Positions 1 through 11,373 of a stretch of DNA of 64,000 nt are shown one piece after another. Positions within the stretch are counted from its first letter, which is position 1, and the number at the start of each line of letters is the position of its first letter. The position numbers were made by a program, and so were the translations under genes. The notes below the pieces were generated by a model that was not told the origin of the DNA, searched no databases, and worked only from the letters and a program-made list of their open reading frames with translations. The stretch is from Diphasiastrum complanatum (lineage: Eukaryota > Streptophyta > Lycopodiopsida > Lycopodiales > Lycopodiaceae), in NCBI GenBank assembly GCA_029204225.1, contig CM055094.1, positions 24,696,541 to 24,760,540 on the forward strand. The letters are read 5' to 3'.

Positions 1-75
1 CAAAAATCTATCTAAAACTACTCTAAAAAGCAAGAAAATAGCTAAAATGCAACTAAACTAGTTAGTGAAAACCTA

Positions 76-93
76 TCCCTGGCAACGACGCCA
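76..93 (-). other. Primer-binding site of LTR A (tRNA-Asp-like)
   Basis: Read on the minus strand, TGGCGTCGTTGCCAGGGA directly follows the CA end of the LTR at 95-972. It closely matches the primer-binding site common in plant Tat/Athila-type gypsy elements (TGGCGCCGTTGCCGGGGA, complementary to the tRNA-Asp 3' end). Bases 1-75 would then be the leader of an element that continues beyond the window. Confidence 0.75.
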
Positions 94-94
94 C

Positions 95-309
95 TGTAGG
101 ATCAAAGATCTTGCGTAGTATAGCCCTCCCACCTGTCAACAAGGGTTAGTTCACTGGATGGGTACCTAACTATGCATAGATGTTACTTTTAGTTAGTTTC
201 CAACTTTCCGTCTAACTCTACCTCCCCTAACTCTACTCACACTAACTCTACTCCCCTAACTAACTTCATCATGATTTTGGGTGAAGAGAGAGGATAGAAT
301 AGACGCGGA

Positions 310-404
<95 letters not shown>

Positions 405-972
405 GATGGAGGTTAGCTCAAATGCTCAATTTCATTGCTTATGGAAAAACCTTAACTAGCATAAACCAAAAAGCATGGGAAATGGAAATAACAAGCAATC
501 ACAACAATAGCATAAGCAAGAGTGATTAGCAAATGAGGATGCTTGAGCTCTCAAAATGATAGAGTCTCCTCCTCTCTATTAAGCATGAAAATAGTGTACA
601 AAGGGTGAATTTTTTATAAAATGGGGAAGACCCTTGTCCCAAAATCCTATTGGCTAATATTTACATTGATCCTATCCATTCATCTTGGACCCAACTTGAT
701 CCAAGAGTCCAAAAAAAGTACACTGAAATTCACAAGATTCATGTGAGTCCCAATTTGGATCCAACTCTAAAAAAGTAATCTCTAAGTTTAAAAATGACTT
801 TGGGCCTCTAGTTTTATTTTAATTCAAAGGCCCAAGTCTATTTTATATTATTTACACTTAAGCTTGCGTGCTCATTGGGCCATGAGCTTATACACGCACG
901 ATGCCATGCCCTCGCTACACATTTTATTGGTCGATTTTATTTATTTACAATTCGTTGGGAATACCCCCAACA
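95..972 (-). repeat. LTR of non-autonomous family F1, copy A
   Basis: The minus strand begins TGTTGGGGGTATTCCC at 972 and ends CCTACA at 95, giving TG...CA ends followed by a primer-binding site. Blocks such as the 'catggcat...cccaatgagca' segment and a later 'gagagctcaagcat' segment recur in the LTRs at 35477-36236 and, more weakly, 8941-9721. A TATA-like 'ttataaaaa' lies near 610-620 on the minus strand. The LTR contains an 88-bp (GA)n tract. The relic protein of copy A lies upstream and a primer-binding site lies downstream, so the LTR serves as 3' LTR for one unit and 5' LTR for another. Confidence 0.75.
313..400. repeat. (GA)n microsatellite inside LTR A
   Basis: An uninterrupted dinucleotide tract of 88 bp. 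On the element's coding strand it is (CT)n, at the same LTR position as the (CT)n tract in LTR C (9433-9539) and a short unexpanded pyrimidine stretch in LTR B (about 36046-36070). Open frames across it giving Glu-Arg repeats are artefacts. Confidence 0.95.
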
Positions 973-1018
973 GGACCCATGGCCTGAAGTAGTGCTGGTC
1001 CCTCGGCACTCTGCCGGT

Positions 1019-2721
1019 TCAGTAAAGAGTCTTCTTGGCCCACCTTTGTTGGATCAGGTAGGTCATGACGTCTTCCATAAAGTTGAGGTGGTCCAGTTTC
1101 TTCAAGTCCTTGGGCGTGTGAAGGGACTTGTGGACTCCTGTCAGCCAATCTTGGTCAATCCACGCTTGGAATCTACGTGTCCATGGATCACCAAGAAGGG
1201 CAGCTCGGTAATACACACGAGCGACTGCTAGCTGATCTTCGACTTTGTCGAAAGCTAGCCCCTTATTTGGATCAAAGAATATGGGGGGAAGAAAATTGTC
1301 CCATTTAGTTTCAATCCCCATTAAATTCTCCAAGTCCCGGATGTAAGTGGCTGCCGCGCGGACTGTTGGATCAGGGCAGTTGAAATAGTGATTCGCAAAT
1401 GTGGTGAGAGCCCTTTTGGCATCTACATCTGTAGTCCAACCGTACTCTGATGGAATGATCGGCCAATTGAAGTTTTTAATTGTAATCTTGTCCAGAGGAG
1501 TGCCGCATTCTGCCCATTTGGATCGTCGTGTGCATGGCAGGAAATGCGCATTCACCCGTAATTGTTGCGGACTTGTGTCACATAGGCCCTGATGGCCGCA
1601 TGGTCTCTTTCAAACAATTGTTGATGCCACTCTGGTTGTGGTTGGAGGGCGGGTAATGTTTGCAGCTCCTTGACCTTTATTGTCTGAGCTGAAAACGATA
1701 TCTGCCAGCCGTCTCTTGATGACTCGTGGGGATACCTTGATAGGAATTCATTTATTTTTTCCTCCATGGACTTTGGTCTTTGGAAGGCCCGACTGGCAGA
1801 TATGGTGTGCGAACCTCTGGATGATGTTGCCTGCCCTTCTTCTTGGCTCTGACTGGTACTTGCGCCTTGGCCTTGGTCTTGGCCTTCGGACCCTTGATCT
1901 TGGCTAAATCCCCTTGCTGCTTGCTGGCTTTGGTCTTGGCTGGTACTGGCCTGTGCAGCGTCAAAAACAGGTGGCGGTGGAATTACCATGGGGGTGGGCT
2001 GGGCCTTTTTCTCCATGAACTGTTGGCAAGCCTTGAGGGCTTGTTTGGCCTGGGCGAGCTCGTGAGTTGTCCTTGCCCGATATTTGTCGAACTCTGTCTG
2101 GTAGTTGTTTAATGTTTGGCTATAAACCTGCACCTGACGCTGAAAGAAATTCACCTCTGATTCAGATAGCGGCCTTGAGTCTGGTGCAGGTTGAGCTAAC
2201 CAGACAAGCTTTTCATTTTGTAGGGCTTTGACTTTCGCTCCTAGGCGTGTATTCTCTGCTTCATAAATCTGTAGTTGCGTCTGGAGTGGATCAAGTCGTT
2301 GGGATGCTTCGGATTGAAGCTCCTGCACCTTCATGGAGGCCTCTGTCAGCACTTTGGAGAGGCTTTGGATGTAAAGATTGAGGCCCTCCTCCTTCTGCTG
2401 CAGCTTGGCAATCTCCCGGTGCCCTTCTTGTTCATGTTGCTGAGCTAGAATCAGCTCGTGCTGCGGCTTCATGAGTTCTGCTCACAACTATGTGTTGCTT
2501 GTTGCCATGTGTAGTACCCTGCTTTCCAAAATAGCTTTGGCTGTTACCACCTCCAGGATGTATTTGCCCAGAGTCTGGTACGCCGTCGTTAAGTCTGTGG
2601 GAGCAGCCGGTGCACTGGCACTGATGGAAGCTTGTATAGTATCGGCCCCGACGACTTGTGGAGCTCCGTCGTCATTGTCTTCAATGAGGTTCTCGTTGGA
2701 CCTAATGTCATTTGGTCGCAA
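1019..2721 (-). pseudogene. F1 copy A protein relic (coiled-coil, Gln-rich)
   Basis: One reading frame runs from 2721 to 1552, broken only at TAG (2490-2488) and TGA (2484-2482). It then continues one base back (-1) from 1555 to 1019. The first part has an acidic N-terminus, a long predicted coiled coil (heptad-like Leu/Glu/Gln, about 2470-2060) and a Gln/Ser-rich linker rich in 'SQDQ' and 'GQDQGQ' (about 1960-1790). The second part is a globular region with 'CGTPLDKI', 'DPTVRAAAT' and 'FMEDVMTYLIQQ'. Copy B at 33556-35430 matches throughout. The frame ends 47 bp before the LTR, with no protease, RT or integrase after it. I do not recognise the family. A gag-like structural protein of a non-autonomous LTR element is the best inference. 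About 1.6 kb present in copy B, including its first ORF, is missing here. Confidence 0.65.
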
Positions 2722-2724
2722 ATA

Positions 2725-2950
2725 GAGAACTTGGAAATTTCAGTGTAAATTTGAGCAGGGCTTTGCCAACAAAGGTGACAAATGACTCGAATTCAGCCCT
2801 TATATAGCGGAATTTAGGGTGCATATTAGGTGAAAGCCACTTTCCTTTGCTCAGTTCCACCCAAATTTTGGCAAGGACCTTCTTCACAAAATTCTAAGAC
2901 CTCAGAGAAGTCTGCGAGAGTTCAGAAGTGCGTCGTCACTGGTATGGGGT
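2725..2950 (-). other. Leader segment of F1 copy A
   Basis: This non-coding stretch aligns with the leader of copy B at about 31690-31935. Shared blocks, read on the minus strand, include 'gaggtcttagaatt', 'gtgaagaaggtc', 'gagtcatttg' and 'cactgaaatttc'. In copy A it joins straight to the coiled-coil frame, which places the deletion of the first ORF near 2722. Confidence 0.6.
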
Positions 2951-2997
2951 GTGCGGAACCTTCAAGGCAATCGAAGATCTTAGGGAGTTGTAACAGT

Positions 2998-3009
2998 TGG
3001 TATCAGAGC
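2998..3009 (+). other. Isolated copia-type primer-binding site
   Basis: The sequence is exactly TGGTATCAGAGC, the initiator-tRNA-Met primer-binding site seen in the copia elements of this window. It sits two bases after 'GTAACA', which could be the 3' end of an LTR. The plus orientation is opposite to F1 copy A and Copia1, so it may be a scrap of another element cut off by the Copia1 insertion at 3098. No matching LTR is visible. Confidence 0.35.
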
Positions 3010-3097
3010 AGTCGATTCTCTTAAAGGTGCACAAGTTCCCTTATTGCCTTTGCGACAGTATGGCCCTTGTTTTTTTTGGCTGTAGAAAATGCAAGGG

Positions 3098-3817
3098 TAT
3101 GAAGTTTTTAGCACGTGTGAACTTCACCACACACCCTACAGGAACTTACTGAGGTGTTGTGATTGCACAAGATTGATCAAAGAACAGTATGCTTGAAAAA
3201 TCTAAGGCAAGAGCACAATGGCATACATCTGATGAAAAAATCTAACTCTTCACTATGAGAAATGAATGTCAGAAATAATTCTAAGTGTTCAGTATGGGGA
3301 AAAGAGGCTGCTCTCAGGTAGAGAGAGAAAATCATACATAGAAAACTCGGGTAGAGAGAGAATGAGTCCAAAACACAAAAATCTCAATATTCACAATATG
3401 GCAAAACATGCCCAGCTTTCCCTACATGAGAGAGACTTGAATTCCTACAGTGGAGTTGCATGGGAACTGAACTAATTCACCTACCAGAGATCCACATGTG
3501 CAACTGCATGCATGTATGGTGCATGTACTGCATGTCAACTCATAAAATTGCCTAGACATGTGTAGATCACAGAAACTACTTTGCATGTTGCATGCACTGA
3601 TTGCATGTGGCTTGCATGCATAAAGTAAGACTTTGCATGCTATCAAAACATCTGCATGTCATTACAATTGAACCTATCTAACTCAAATTGGAGCTACACT
3701 AGAAGGATATGTGCTCAATTCACACTCCTTATATGTACAACATGAAATCTAGTGGAAATTATCATGGACATGACCTCAAACTCGAGATAGGAAGATAAAT
3801 TTTTAATAATCTTCACA
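3098..3817 (-). repeat. Copia1 3' LTR
   Basis: Left copy of the Copia1 LTR. The terminal TG is mutated to TA; the other end is CACA on the plus strand. It carries a G-box-like GCACGTGTGAA near its left edge and a cluster of about ten GCATG motifs at 3505-3660, several as CATGCATG or TGCATGCA. Confidence 0.9.
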
Positions 3818-3986
3818 CTCCTCCTTAAAATTTATGTTCCTATCAACATAGATTTTGAAATTAGGCCAAGGTTAGACCTCATCTTCATAAAGACATTCTT
3901 GAATAGAGGCCTGGTAAGAAGATCTGCAACACAATCTGAAGATGAAACATGCTCCAATGAGATCTCTCCTCCAATGACTTTTTCTC

Positions 3987-6840
3987 TTACAAGATGATGA
4001 GCCACTTCAATATGCTTGCTCCTTGCATGAAAGACTGGATTATTTGCAAGAGCCTAAGCAGAAATGTTATCATTCTTGATAATTGGTAAATCTTTATCTG
4101 CATAACACTTAAGCTCCAAAAGTAGCCTTTTGATCCATAAAACCTCCTTTGTTGTGTTGTAAGAGATTTGTATTCAGCTTCACAGGATGATAAGCAAATA
4201 GTTGTCTGCTTCTTTGACAGCCAAGAACATGAGAGCTTGTGGAGCCACCAAACAACATGCATGTGATCGGATGTAAGTGGGTATTCAGAATCAAGTATAA
4301 TCATGATGGATGATTAAGTATAAAGCAAGACTTTGTGCTAAAGGCTACTCTCAGATTGCTTGGGTCATTGCTTCAACCCACTTCTTGGATTGAAAAGCTT
4401 CCTGGACATCCTTAGGCTCTTCATCTGATATAGAAAGTGCATGATAGGAAGTTTCACCTTCCACTTGCCTTCCTTCCTTCATCATATGTGAGCCTCCTTG
4501 GCTCAGATTTTGCTCGTGTAGACCTTCTTGGTGTGATAGCTTGAATCTGCTCCTCCTCAAGCCTCGGCCTCACCTCTTCTTGAACAGCACCAAGGTTGAT
4601 GATTGATCTTGCATGAGTCTCTTTGATCTGAACATCATCCAAGTTAAATTTTTGATCTTCATAAAAGACCACATCTCTACTAACAAAATTTTTGTTAGTA
4701 GAGGGCAAATAAATCTTGTATGTTTTTTTAGTAGATGCATAGCCTACAAAAATTCCTTTCACTACACTAGGATCTCCCTTCTTCCTAGTTTCTATAGGTA
4801 CATGCACAAAGCATACACAGCCAAAAATCCTAAGATGATCTACCTTAGGCTTTTTCTTATACAACATCTCAAATGGTGTCTTTCCTCCTATTGCAAGATT
4901 TGGAAACCTATTACAAAGATAGTTTGCACATGCAACTGCCTCTCCCCAAAATTCTTTAGGTAGAGAAGCTTCCAGCCTAATGGCTTTTGCACATTCACAC
5001 AAAGTTCTATTTTTTCTCTCAACAACTCCATTTTGCTGAGGAGTATATGAACAAGAAAACTCTCTTTGAATGCCCTCTCTCACAAAAGTCTTTAAACTTA
5101 ATGGAAGTGTATTCCCCTCCACTATCACTTCTTAAAACTTTTATCTTGAAAGGATACTGCTTCTCTACATAAGCTTTAAGAGTAAGAAAAACATCATAAA
5201 CCATGGCTTTTGAAGACAGCATATAGATCCAAGAATGTCTTGTATAATCATCTACAAAAGAGACAAAGTAGTTGGCTCTTCCTTTGCTCTTAGTTGATGA
5301 GAAATGAACATCTGAGTGTACAAGTTCAAACAGTTGTTTTCTCTTGATACTTGATCTAGGAAAAGGCCTTCTATGTGACTTTGCCAGCACACAAGCTTCA
5401 CAAGGTAGAAGCTCCTTTGATAGTGTCTTTGGTAGACCAACAACTTTTTCTTCTTTGACCATAGATTGCATGGCTTTGAAATTGGGATGACCCAATCTAT
5501 TATGCCACAGATCCTCCTGTAGAACCTTGGTCTCATAAGCCATATATGAAATGTTAGGACTCTCCCTAGAATCTAGTTTGTACAACTTATCAATTCTAGA
5601 TCCTCTAGCAATAACTTCATTTTCTCTTGAGATTACACTTGTCAACTTGAAACTTGACATCCAATCCACTATCAAACAACTGCCCTACACTAATGAGATT
5701 CTTAGTCAATTTAGGTACATACAATACATCATGTAAGCAAAAAGATTTTGATGATGATGCATGTAATGGAATGCTACCTATTCCTTCAATCCTACACTTT
5801 ACATCATTAGCAGTATAGATTGACCTTTTTGCACCTAAATATGGCATGAGATTAGTGAAAGAGTTCCTAGAACTAGACATGTGGGAACTAGCCCCACTAT
5901 CTATCCACCATACTTCTTCATTCTTAAAAGGGAAAGATGAAAAAGTAGACATCATTAATGAATCTTCTCTTTCACTCTCTACACCCTCACACTCATCCTC
6001 ATTAGTAAGGTTAGCTTTCTTGGTTCTTCTTCTTGAAACAGTTTGATACATAATGTCCTTTCTTTCCACAAAAAAAACACTTGATCTTTGACAGCTTCTT
6101 CTTGCCACTGGATGTTGCACCTTGTGAGGAATGATCCTCACCACCTTCTTTGGCTTTGTCCTTTTTGAAGTGTTGTTGTCTTTTGCCCTTGCCTCCTGAC
6201 TTGTCTCTGATGAAGAGTGCTTTGTCATCTCCACCATCTTTAATTGAAAGTCTATTGATCCTCAGCATCTTGTTCTCTTGCCTATCTTCTATAGCAATGA
6301 GAACACCTTGTAGTGTCTCCAAGGATGGAAGATCCTCTCTGACAGCATAAGTCTACACAATATTGTCATACTCATCTCTAAGTCCATTTAGGACACAAGT
6401 TCAGTGTTCTTAAGAGCATCACTATTACCAGCTAACTCTTGATGAAGATCCTTAACTCTCATGACATATGATGAAGCACTCTCATCTACTCTCTGATAAC
6501 TTAGAAATATTTGGTTTCTAAGTGTAAGCAATCTAGAAGTATTTTTGATTTCATAGATTGTTTTTAGAGTATCCCAAGCTTCCTTGGAAGTGGTGCATGT
6601 ACTGATCTTTCTTAACACTTCATTGGTAACATTCATTTTTATAAAATGAAGGGCAATTCTGGTTCTTTTATGGAATGTTGCAGCTTCATTAGGTGCAGCA
6701 GGTTCTTCTTCAGCTCCACTCACAATATCCATTACATCTTGTAGAATCAACAATGATTCCATTCTGATCTTCCACATTGCATAATTGGAAGATGTTAATC
6801 TCTCACTGTGCTCTAAGAAATGTGAACCAGATGAAGACAT
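3987..6840 (-). pseudogene. Copia1 gag-pol pseudogene
   Basis: Pieces read on the minus strand in order. Gag starts at 6840 ('MSSSGSHFLEHSERLTSSNY', like the Copia2 Gag) and runs to 6388. It continues at 6322-6011 with a CCHC zinc knuckle ('CFFCGKKGHYVSNC'). The protease follows with 'WWIDSGASSHM' (6237-5617). Then come the pre-integrase 'RLGHPNF' motif and integrase core (5675-5019, with 'HSDVHFSS' and 'RSDSGGEY'), the integrase end 'TPQQNGVVERKNRTL' (5128-4454), and the RNase H motif 'SCEAEYKSL' (4304-3987). The frame shifts several times. Almost the whole reverse transcriptase is missing between about 4360 and 4260, where an inverted scrap sits instead. The element cannot encode RT. Confidence 0.9.
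4264..4360 (+). pseudogene. Inverted RT fragment inside Copia1
   Basis: The plus strand encodes 'GCKWVFRIKYNHDG' and, one base shifted, 'YKARLCAKGYSQI'. This is the start of the copia reverse transcriptase, which should lie here on the minus strand. The orientation is the reverse of the surrounding element, so a small inversion accompanied loss of the rest of RT. Confidence 0.8.
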
Positions 6841-7598
6841 CTTCTTGGTGAGAAATTCTAGTAATGATAAAGAATGGAGCTGAAGGATGTTGCTATCTCA
6901 ATCTAGGATCTAACATAGATGTTGATCCACCCTATGAAATCTAGCAACAGATGTGAGAACAAATTCTCAATACAGAAAATCAATCTATCTTGAATTTGGA
7001 TCTTGCTTCAATCACAAAAGAAGAAGCACATGCAAGCAAGAAGTCTATCTCTCCCATGAGCTTCAATGTACTGAAAAACTCTCTAGGAACTTACTTTCAA
7101 CTCAAACACAGTAATATGTGTGAAATGAAAAGTCTAAGACCTCAGAACACTTACTTCTATCCAATCCTACTTGATTGACAGTGAAAATTGATGAAAAATG
7201 GTGAAAAAGACAGATGTGTGCTCACTTTGGCATATCCCACGAGTTGAGTACCCTCTCAAACTCTCTGATTGCCTAAAACACTTCTAAAAACAAATCAAAT
7301 TGATTTAGAAACAAGAGCAACACATTCTACTCTCCAATACCTATCCAACAAGCTATAGACCATCAAATTTGGATCATTCCTTGAGAAGTAACACTCATTA
7401 ATGAGGGTTGATTTCACACGTGTGAGTTCTCTATCTGTACAGAGCTCCACTGGATCATATCAGCCTTGATTTGATCCACTTATGGTCCACAGATTTCTTG
7501 TTTATCAGCGAGTTTGAATCCTTCTCCAAAATCCGAGTTCCTGCAAGCAAAAACACTAATGATCTGATGTATACACCCTCACCCCTTCAGAGCATGAA

Positions 7599-7610
7599 GC
7601 TCTGATACCA
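7599..7610 (-). other. Copia1 primer-binding site
   Basis: The minus strand reads TGGTATCAGAGC immediately inside the 5' LTR, matching the 3' end of initiator tRNA-Met. Confidence 0.9.
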
Positions 7611-8329
7611 TGTGAAGTTTTTAGCACGTGTGAAATTCACCACACACCCTACAGGATATTACTGAAGTGTTGTGATTGCACAAGATTGATCAAAGAACAG
7701 TATGCTTGAAGAATATAAGGCAAGAGCACAATGGCATACATCTGATGAAAAAATCTAACTCCTCACTACAAGAAATGAATGTCAGAAATAGTTCTAAGTG
7801 TTCAGTATGGGAAAGAGAGGCTGCTCTCGGGTAGAGAGAGAAAATCATACATAGAAAACTTGAGTAGAGAGAGAATGAGTCCAAAACACCAAAATCTCAA
7901 TATTCACAATATGGCAAACATGCCCAGCTTTCCCTACATGAGAGAGACTCGAATTCCTACGGTGGAGTTGCATGGAAACTGAACTAATTCACCTACCAGA
8001 GATCCACATGTGTAACTGCATGCATGTATGGTGCATGTACTGCATGTCAACTCATAAAATTGCCTAGACATGTGTAGATCACAGAAACTACTTTGCATGT
8101 TGCATGCACTGATTGCATGTGGCTTGCATGCATACAGTAAGACTTTGCATGTTATCAAAACATCTGCATGCCATTACAATTGAACCTATCTAACTCAAAT
8201 CCGAGCTACACTAGAAGGATATGTGCTCAATTCACACTCCTTATATGTACAACATGAAATCTAGTGGAAATTATCATGGACATGACCCCAAACTCAAAAT
8301 AGGAAGATAATCTTTTAATAATCTTCATA
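7611..8329 (-). repeat. Copia1 5' LTR
   Basis: Right copy of the LTR, starting TGTGAAG and ending CATA on the plus strand. It repeats the GCATG cluster at 8016-8170. Between 6841 and 7598 lies the untranslated leader, with no gene visible. Confidence 0.9.
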
Positions 8330-8940
8330 GAGGGGGGGGTGCGCGATGATTTTCTTTTTCTTAACTAAAAAAAAAATGGAGTTGAGGCCTCTGACTGGCT
8401 ACAGTGGCAGCGCGGTCGACGACCTTTTTTTTTATGTTCTCTCTTGCCTCACGGACTGCGCCAGGATGATTATGGGGGGGTATTGTGGTACCTCTCTCCT
8501 CTTGATTTGACACTTTGAAAGGGAGTGGGAGGTTGTACTCTCCCCAAGTAGCGCCTCACAAAAGAAAAAACTTTTTGTATAGACATATGTTAATAAAGCT
8601 TTGAAACTAAAGTTTAGGTTTCACACTTCAACTTCTTAAGTTGAAAAATTGATAACCTCAAGCTGTTATAAGCTTAAATCTAATACTATAAGCTGAAACC
8701 AAGCCAAAAAATTTTGGTGTCCTTTCTTGATCATACTTCTCTCCTCTCTCTCTGTACCTGCAGATCTCCTAAGGTTGGAGAAGAGCTGTGATGGTACATA
8801 GGAGTTGGAGGTGAGAGAAGGGGCCTCAATTAAATGTTTTAATTCCTTGTAGTCCATGGGCCATGTGGCACCATTTTGTGGCCCCACATGGTATGAAAGG
8901 CCTAGAAGGGACAAAATGTGCATGAGGTTGGAGAGGAGCT
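8330..8940. other. Unassigned stretch
   Basis: No gene or known element is recognised. It contains a G run right after the Copia1 LTR, several A and T homopolymers, and then AT-rich unique-looking sequence up to the F1 LTR. It is part of NHD1 intron 7 if the gene model is right. Confidence 0.5.
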
Positions 8941-9721
<781 letters not shown>

Positions 9722-9722
9722 G

Positions 9723-9740
9723 TGGCGCCATTGCCAGGGA
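9723..9740 (+). other. F1 copy C primer-binding site
   Basis: TGGCGCCATTGCCAGGGA, two mismatches by eye from the usual Tat/Athila tRNA-Asp site, one base after the LTR end. Confidence 0.8.
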
Positions 9741-10245
9741 GCGCCACATACTTGCTTCGCCGCATAGTTTTCTTAATCTCTTCCTCTCTCTCCCTCTCTC
9801 TTTTCTTCTCTCTCACCATTCATTTTCACCAAAAAATCGAGATTTTAGGGGTAGAATAGTGTGAGAGTAGTGTTAGTTTTTGCTGTTTTTTCGTGATTTT
9901 TTTGTTTGTTTCAACTGTAGGGAGAGATTGTGGGGTGGGGGGATAAGATCCAAGCACCCAATCTCTTCATTAATCCATAAAATTCATAAAAATTAGAAAA
10001 AAAAGCTCAAAATCTGTTTTTGGAGGGAAAAAGAGAGACAAAATCTCATCAGGTTTTGATTTCTCAAAAACCAATGAGCATGAATCTTTGCATGACTGGC
10101 AGCAGCTCCAAGGTACTGTCCCAGACCTGCCTAGAAGCCTGCGAGGGTTAGTTCCCATCAGATTTTGAAAAAACAAAGAAAAACCCAAAAAAAATTCAAA
10201 AATCCTTTGTAAAAATCAAAAAAAAAAATTTTCAAACTCAAAACT

Positions 10246-10569
10246 AACCTTCCCAAAGCTCTCTGAAGATCCATCTCACTGAGACAAGGACACAGAGAAC
10301 TCTGCGAGAGTTAGATCCCAAAAAAAGTGCCCCTGTGAAGGTTCCCAAGACCAAAAAAGGGCCTAGAACCTTCTCAAACAACAAATTTTTGAGTTTCCTT
10401 GGGAAGTAACCTTTGCAGAGCTCTCTGAAGTTCCATCTCACTGAGACAAGGGCACAGAAAAGTCTGCGAGAGTTAGATCCCAGAAAAAGTGCCCCTATGA
10501 AGGTTCCCAAGAGCAAAAAGTGGCCTAGAACCTTCTCAGACAGCAAATTTTTGAGTTTCCCTGGGAAGT
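10246..10569 (+). repeat. Tandem duplication in the F1 leader (2 x 162 bp)
   Basis: Units 10246-10407 and 10408-10569 are nearly identical. Each contains 'gctctctgaag', 'catctcactgagacaag', 'gagagttagatccca' and 'gagtttccctgggaagt' or a close variant. Confidence 0.85.
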
Positions 10570-10706
10570 AAGTCTTGCAGCTTGGTAAGCAAGTGGATCT
10601 GACTCAGATACAAGCACATACCATCCTGCAAAGATTAGTTCCTAGAAAATCTCAAAATTTGGCCAAAAAACCCCAAAAAAATGCAACTTTTTCAAGATGT
10701 TTTGAG

Positions 10707-11361
10707 TGTGAAAATTGTCAACATTTCCTAGCTAGTTTGAGGCCTAAATTGGCTAAAATTGTAAATAGTTTTGGTTCTGGAGTTTCACACGTGTGAACCA
10801 GGCCACAATGTTTTTATTTACTCTATTTTTTCAGTATGATGAAGTGTCAAACTTCATACCCTTCAAAATGAGACCATTTTGATGTATTTTGGTCATATAA
10901 GCCATTTTTAGCTATTTTTCCTATATAGGGAATATCTAGGGTCAAGTACCTTCTAGAGAGAGGAGAGAGAGTCATCTTCCTCATCCATAAATAGTAAGGA
11001 AGTCGTGGAAAACAGGTTGGAGAAACCTTTTGTATGCTTCATTGAGATCAATAGATCATTGTCATTGTTTCTTCCTCCATTGAGAGCATTGTTGTGTGTA
11101 TTGTCTTCAAGCTATTGTGTATGATCTTAGGTGCTTTCCAAAAGTGGTAGGCTGATGTATTATGGACTGTATAATGCTATTTTGGGCCGCACTTGATGTT
11201 TATGGAAGTTTCCATTTGTGATAAATGCTTTTTGATCAAGTTCTTTGCATTCTAGGTAGCATAGAATGTGTTGCCAATTCCTAGCTTATGTAGTTTGGAG
11301 TGCAAGCATTCAAGCCAATGATCTTGGAGTTTAGATCCACTTAGGATCTGTATTTTTCACA
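10707..11361 (+). repeat. Copia2 5' LTR
   Basis: 655 bp, TGTGAAAATTG to TTTTTCACA. It contains a G-box palindrome TTCACACGTGTGAA (10784-10797) and a TATA-like CTATATAGG (10921-10929), followed by a GA-rich stretch and 'catccataaatag'. By position, the RNA start should lie shortly after the TATA-like box. Confidence 0.93.
10921..10929 (+). promoter_or_regulatory. Putative TATA box of the Copia2 LTR promoter
   Basis: CTATATAGG lies about 215 bp into the LTR and is preserved in the 3' LTR. It is the only TATA-like element in this part of the LTR. Confidence 0.5.
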
Positions 11362-11373
11362 TGGTATCAGAGC
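11362..11373 (+). other. Copia2 primer-binding site
   Basis: TGGTATCAGAGC abuts the 5' LTR end and matches the 3' end of initiator tRNA-Met. Confidence 0.93.

Larger units (their letters stand above)
3098..8329 (-). mobile_element. Copia1, decayed Ty1/copia element with both LTRs
   Basis: Two direct repeats of about 720 bp (3098-3817 and 7611-8329) flank broken gag-pol on the minus strand. The primer-binding site (complement at 7599-7610, TGGTATCAGAGC on the minus strand) abuts the right LTR. A purine tract (complement of 'ctcctcctt', 3818-3826) abuts the left LTR. The LTRs differ by roughly 5% over the half I compared, so this is an older insertion than Copia2. The flanks AAGGG (left) and GAGGG (right) are a possible 5-bp target duplication with one mismatch. 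It is inserted next to F1 copy A and lies within NHD1 intron 7. Confidence 0.92.

Noticed and set aside
281-529. Frames made of Glu-Arg or Ser-Leu repeats (also at 9314-9666, 47944-48368, 50117-50455, 61482-61770)
   Set aside because: They are translations of GA/CT microsatellites.
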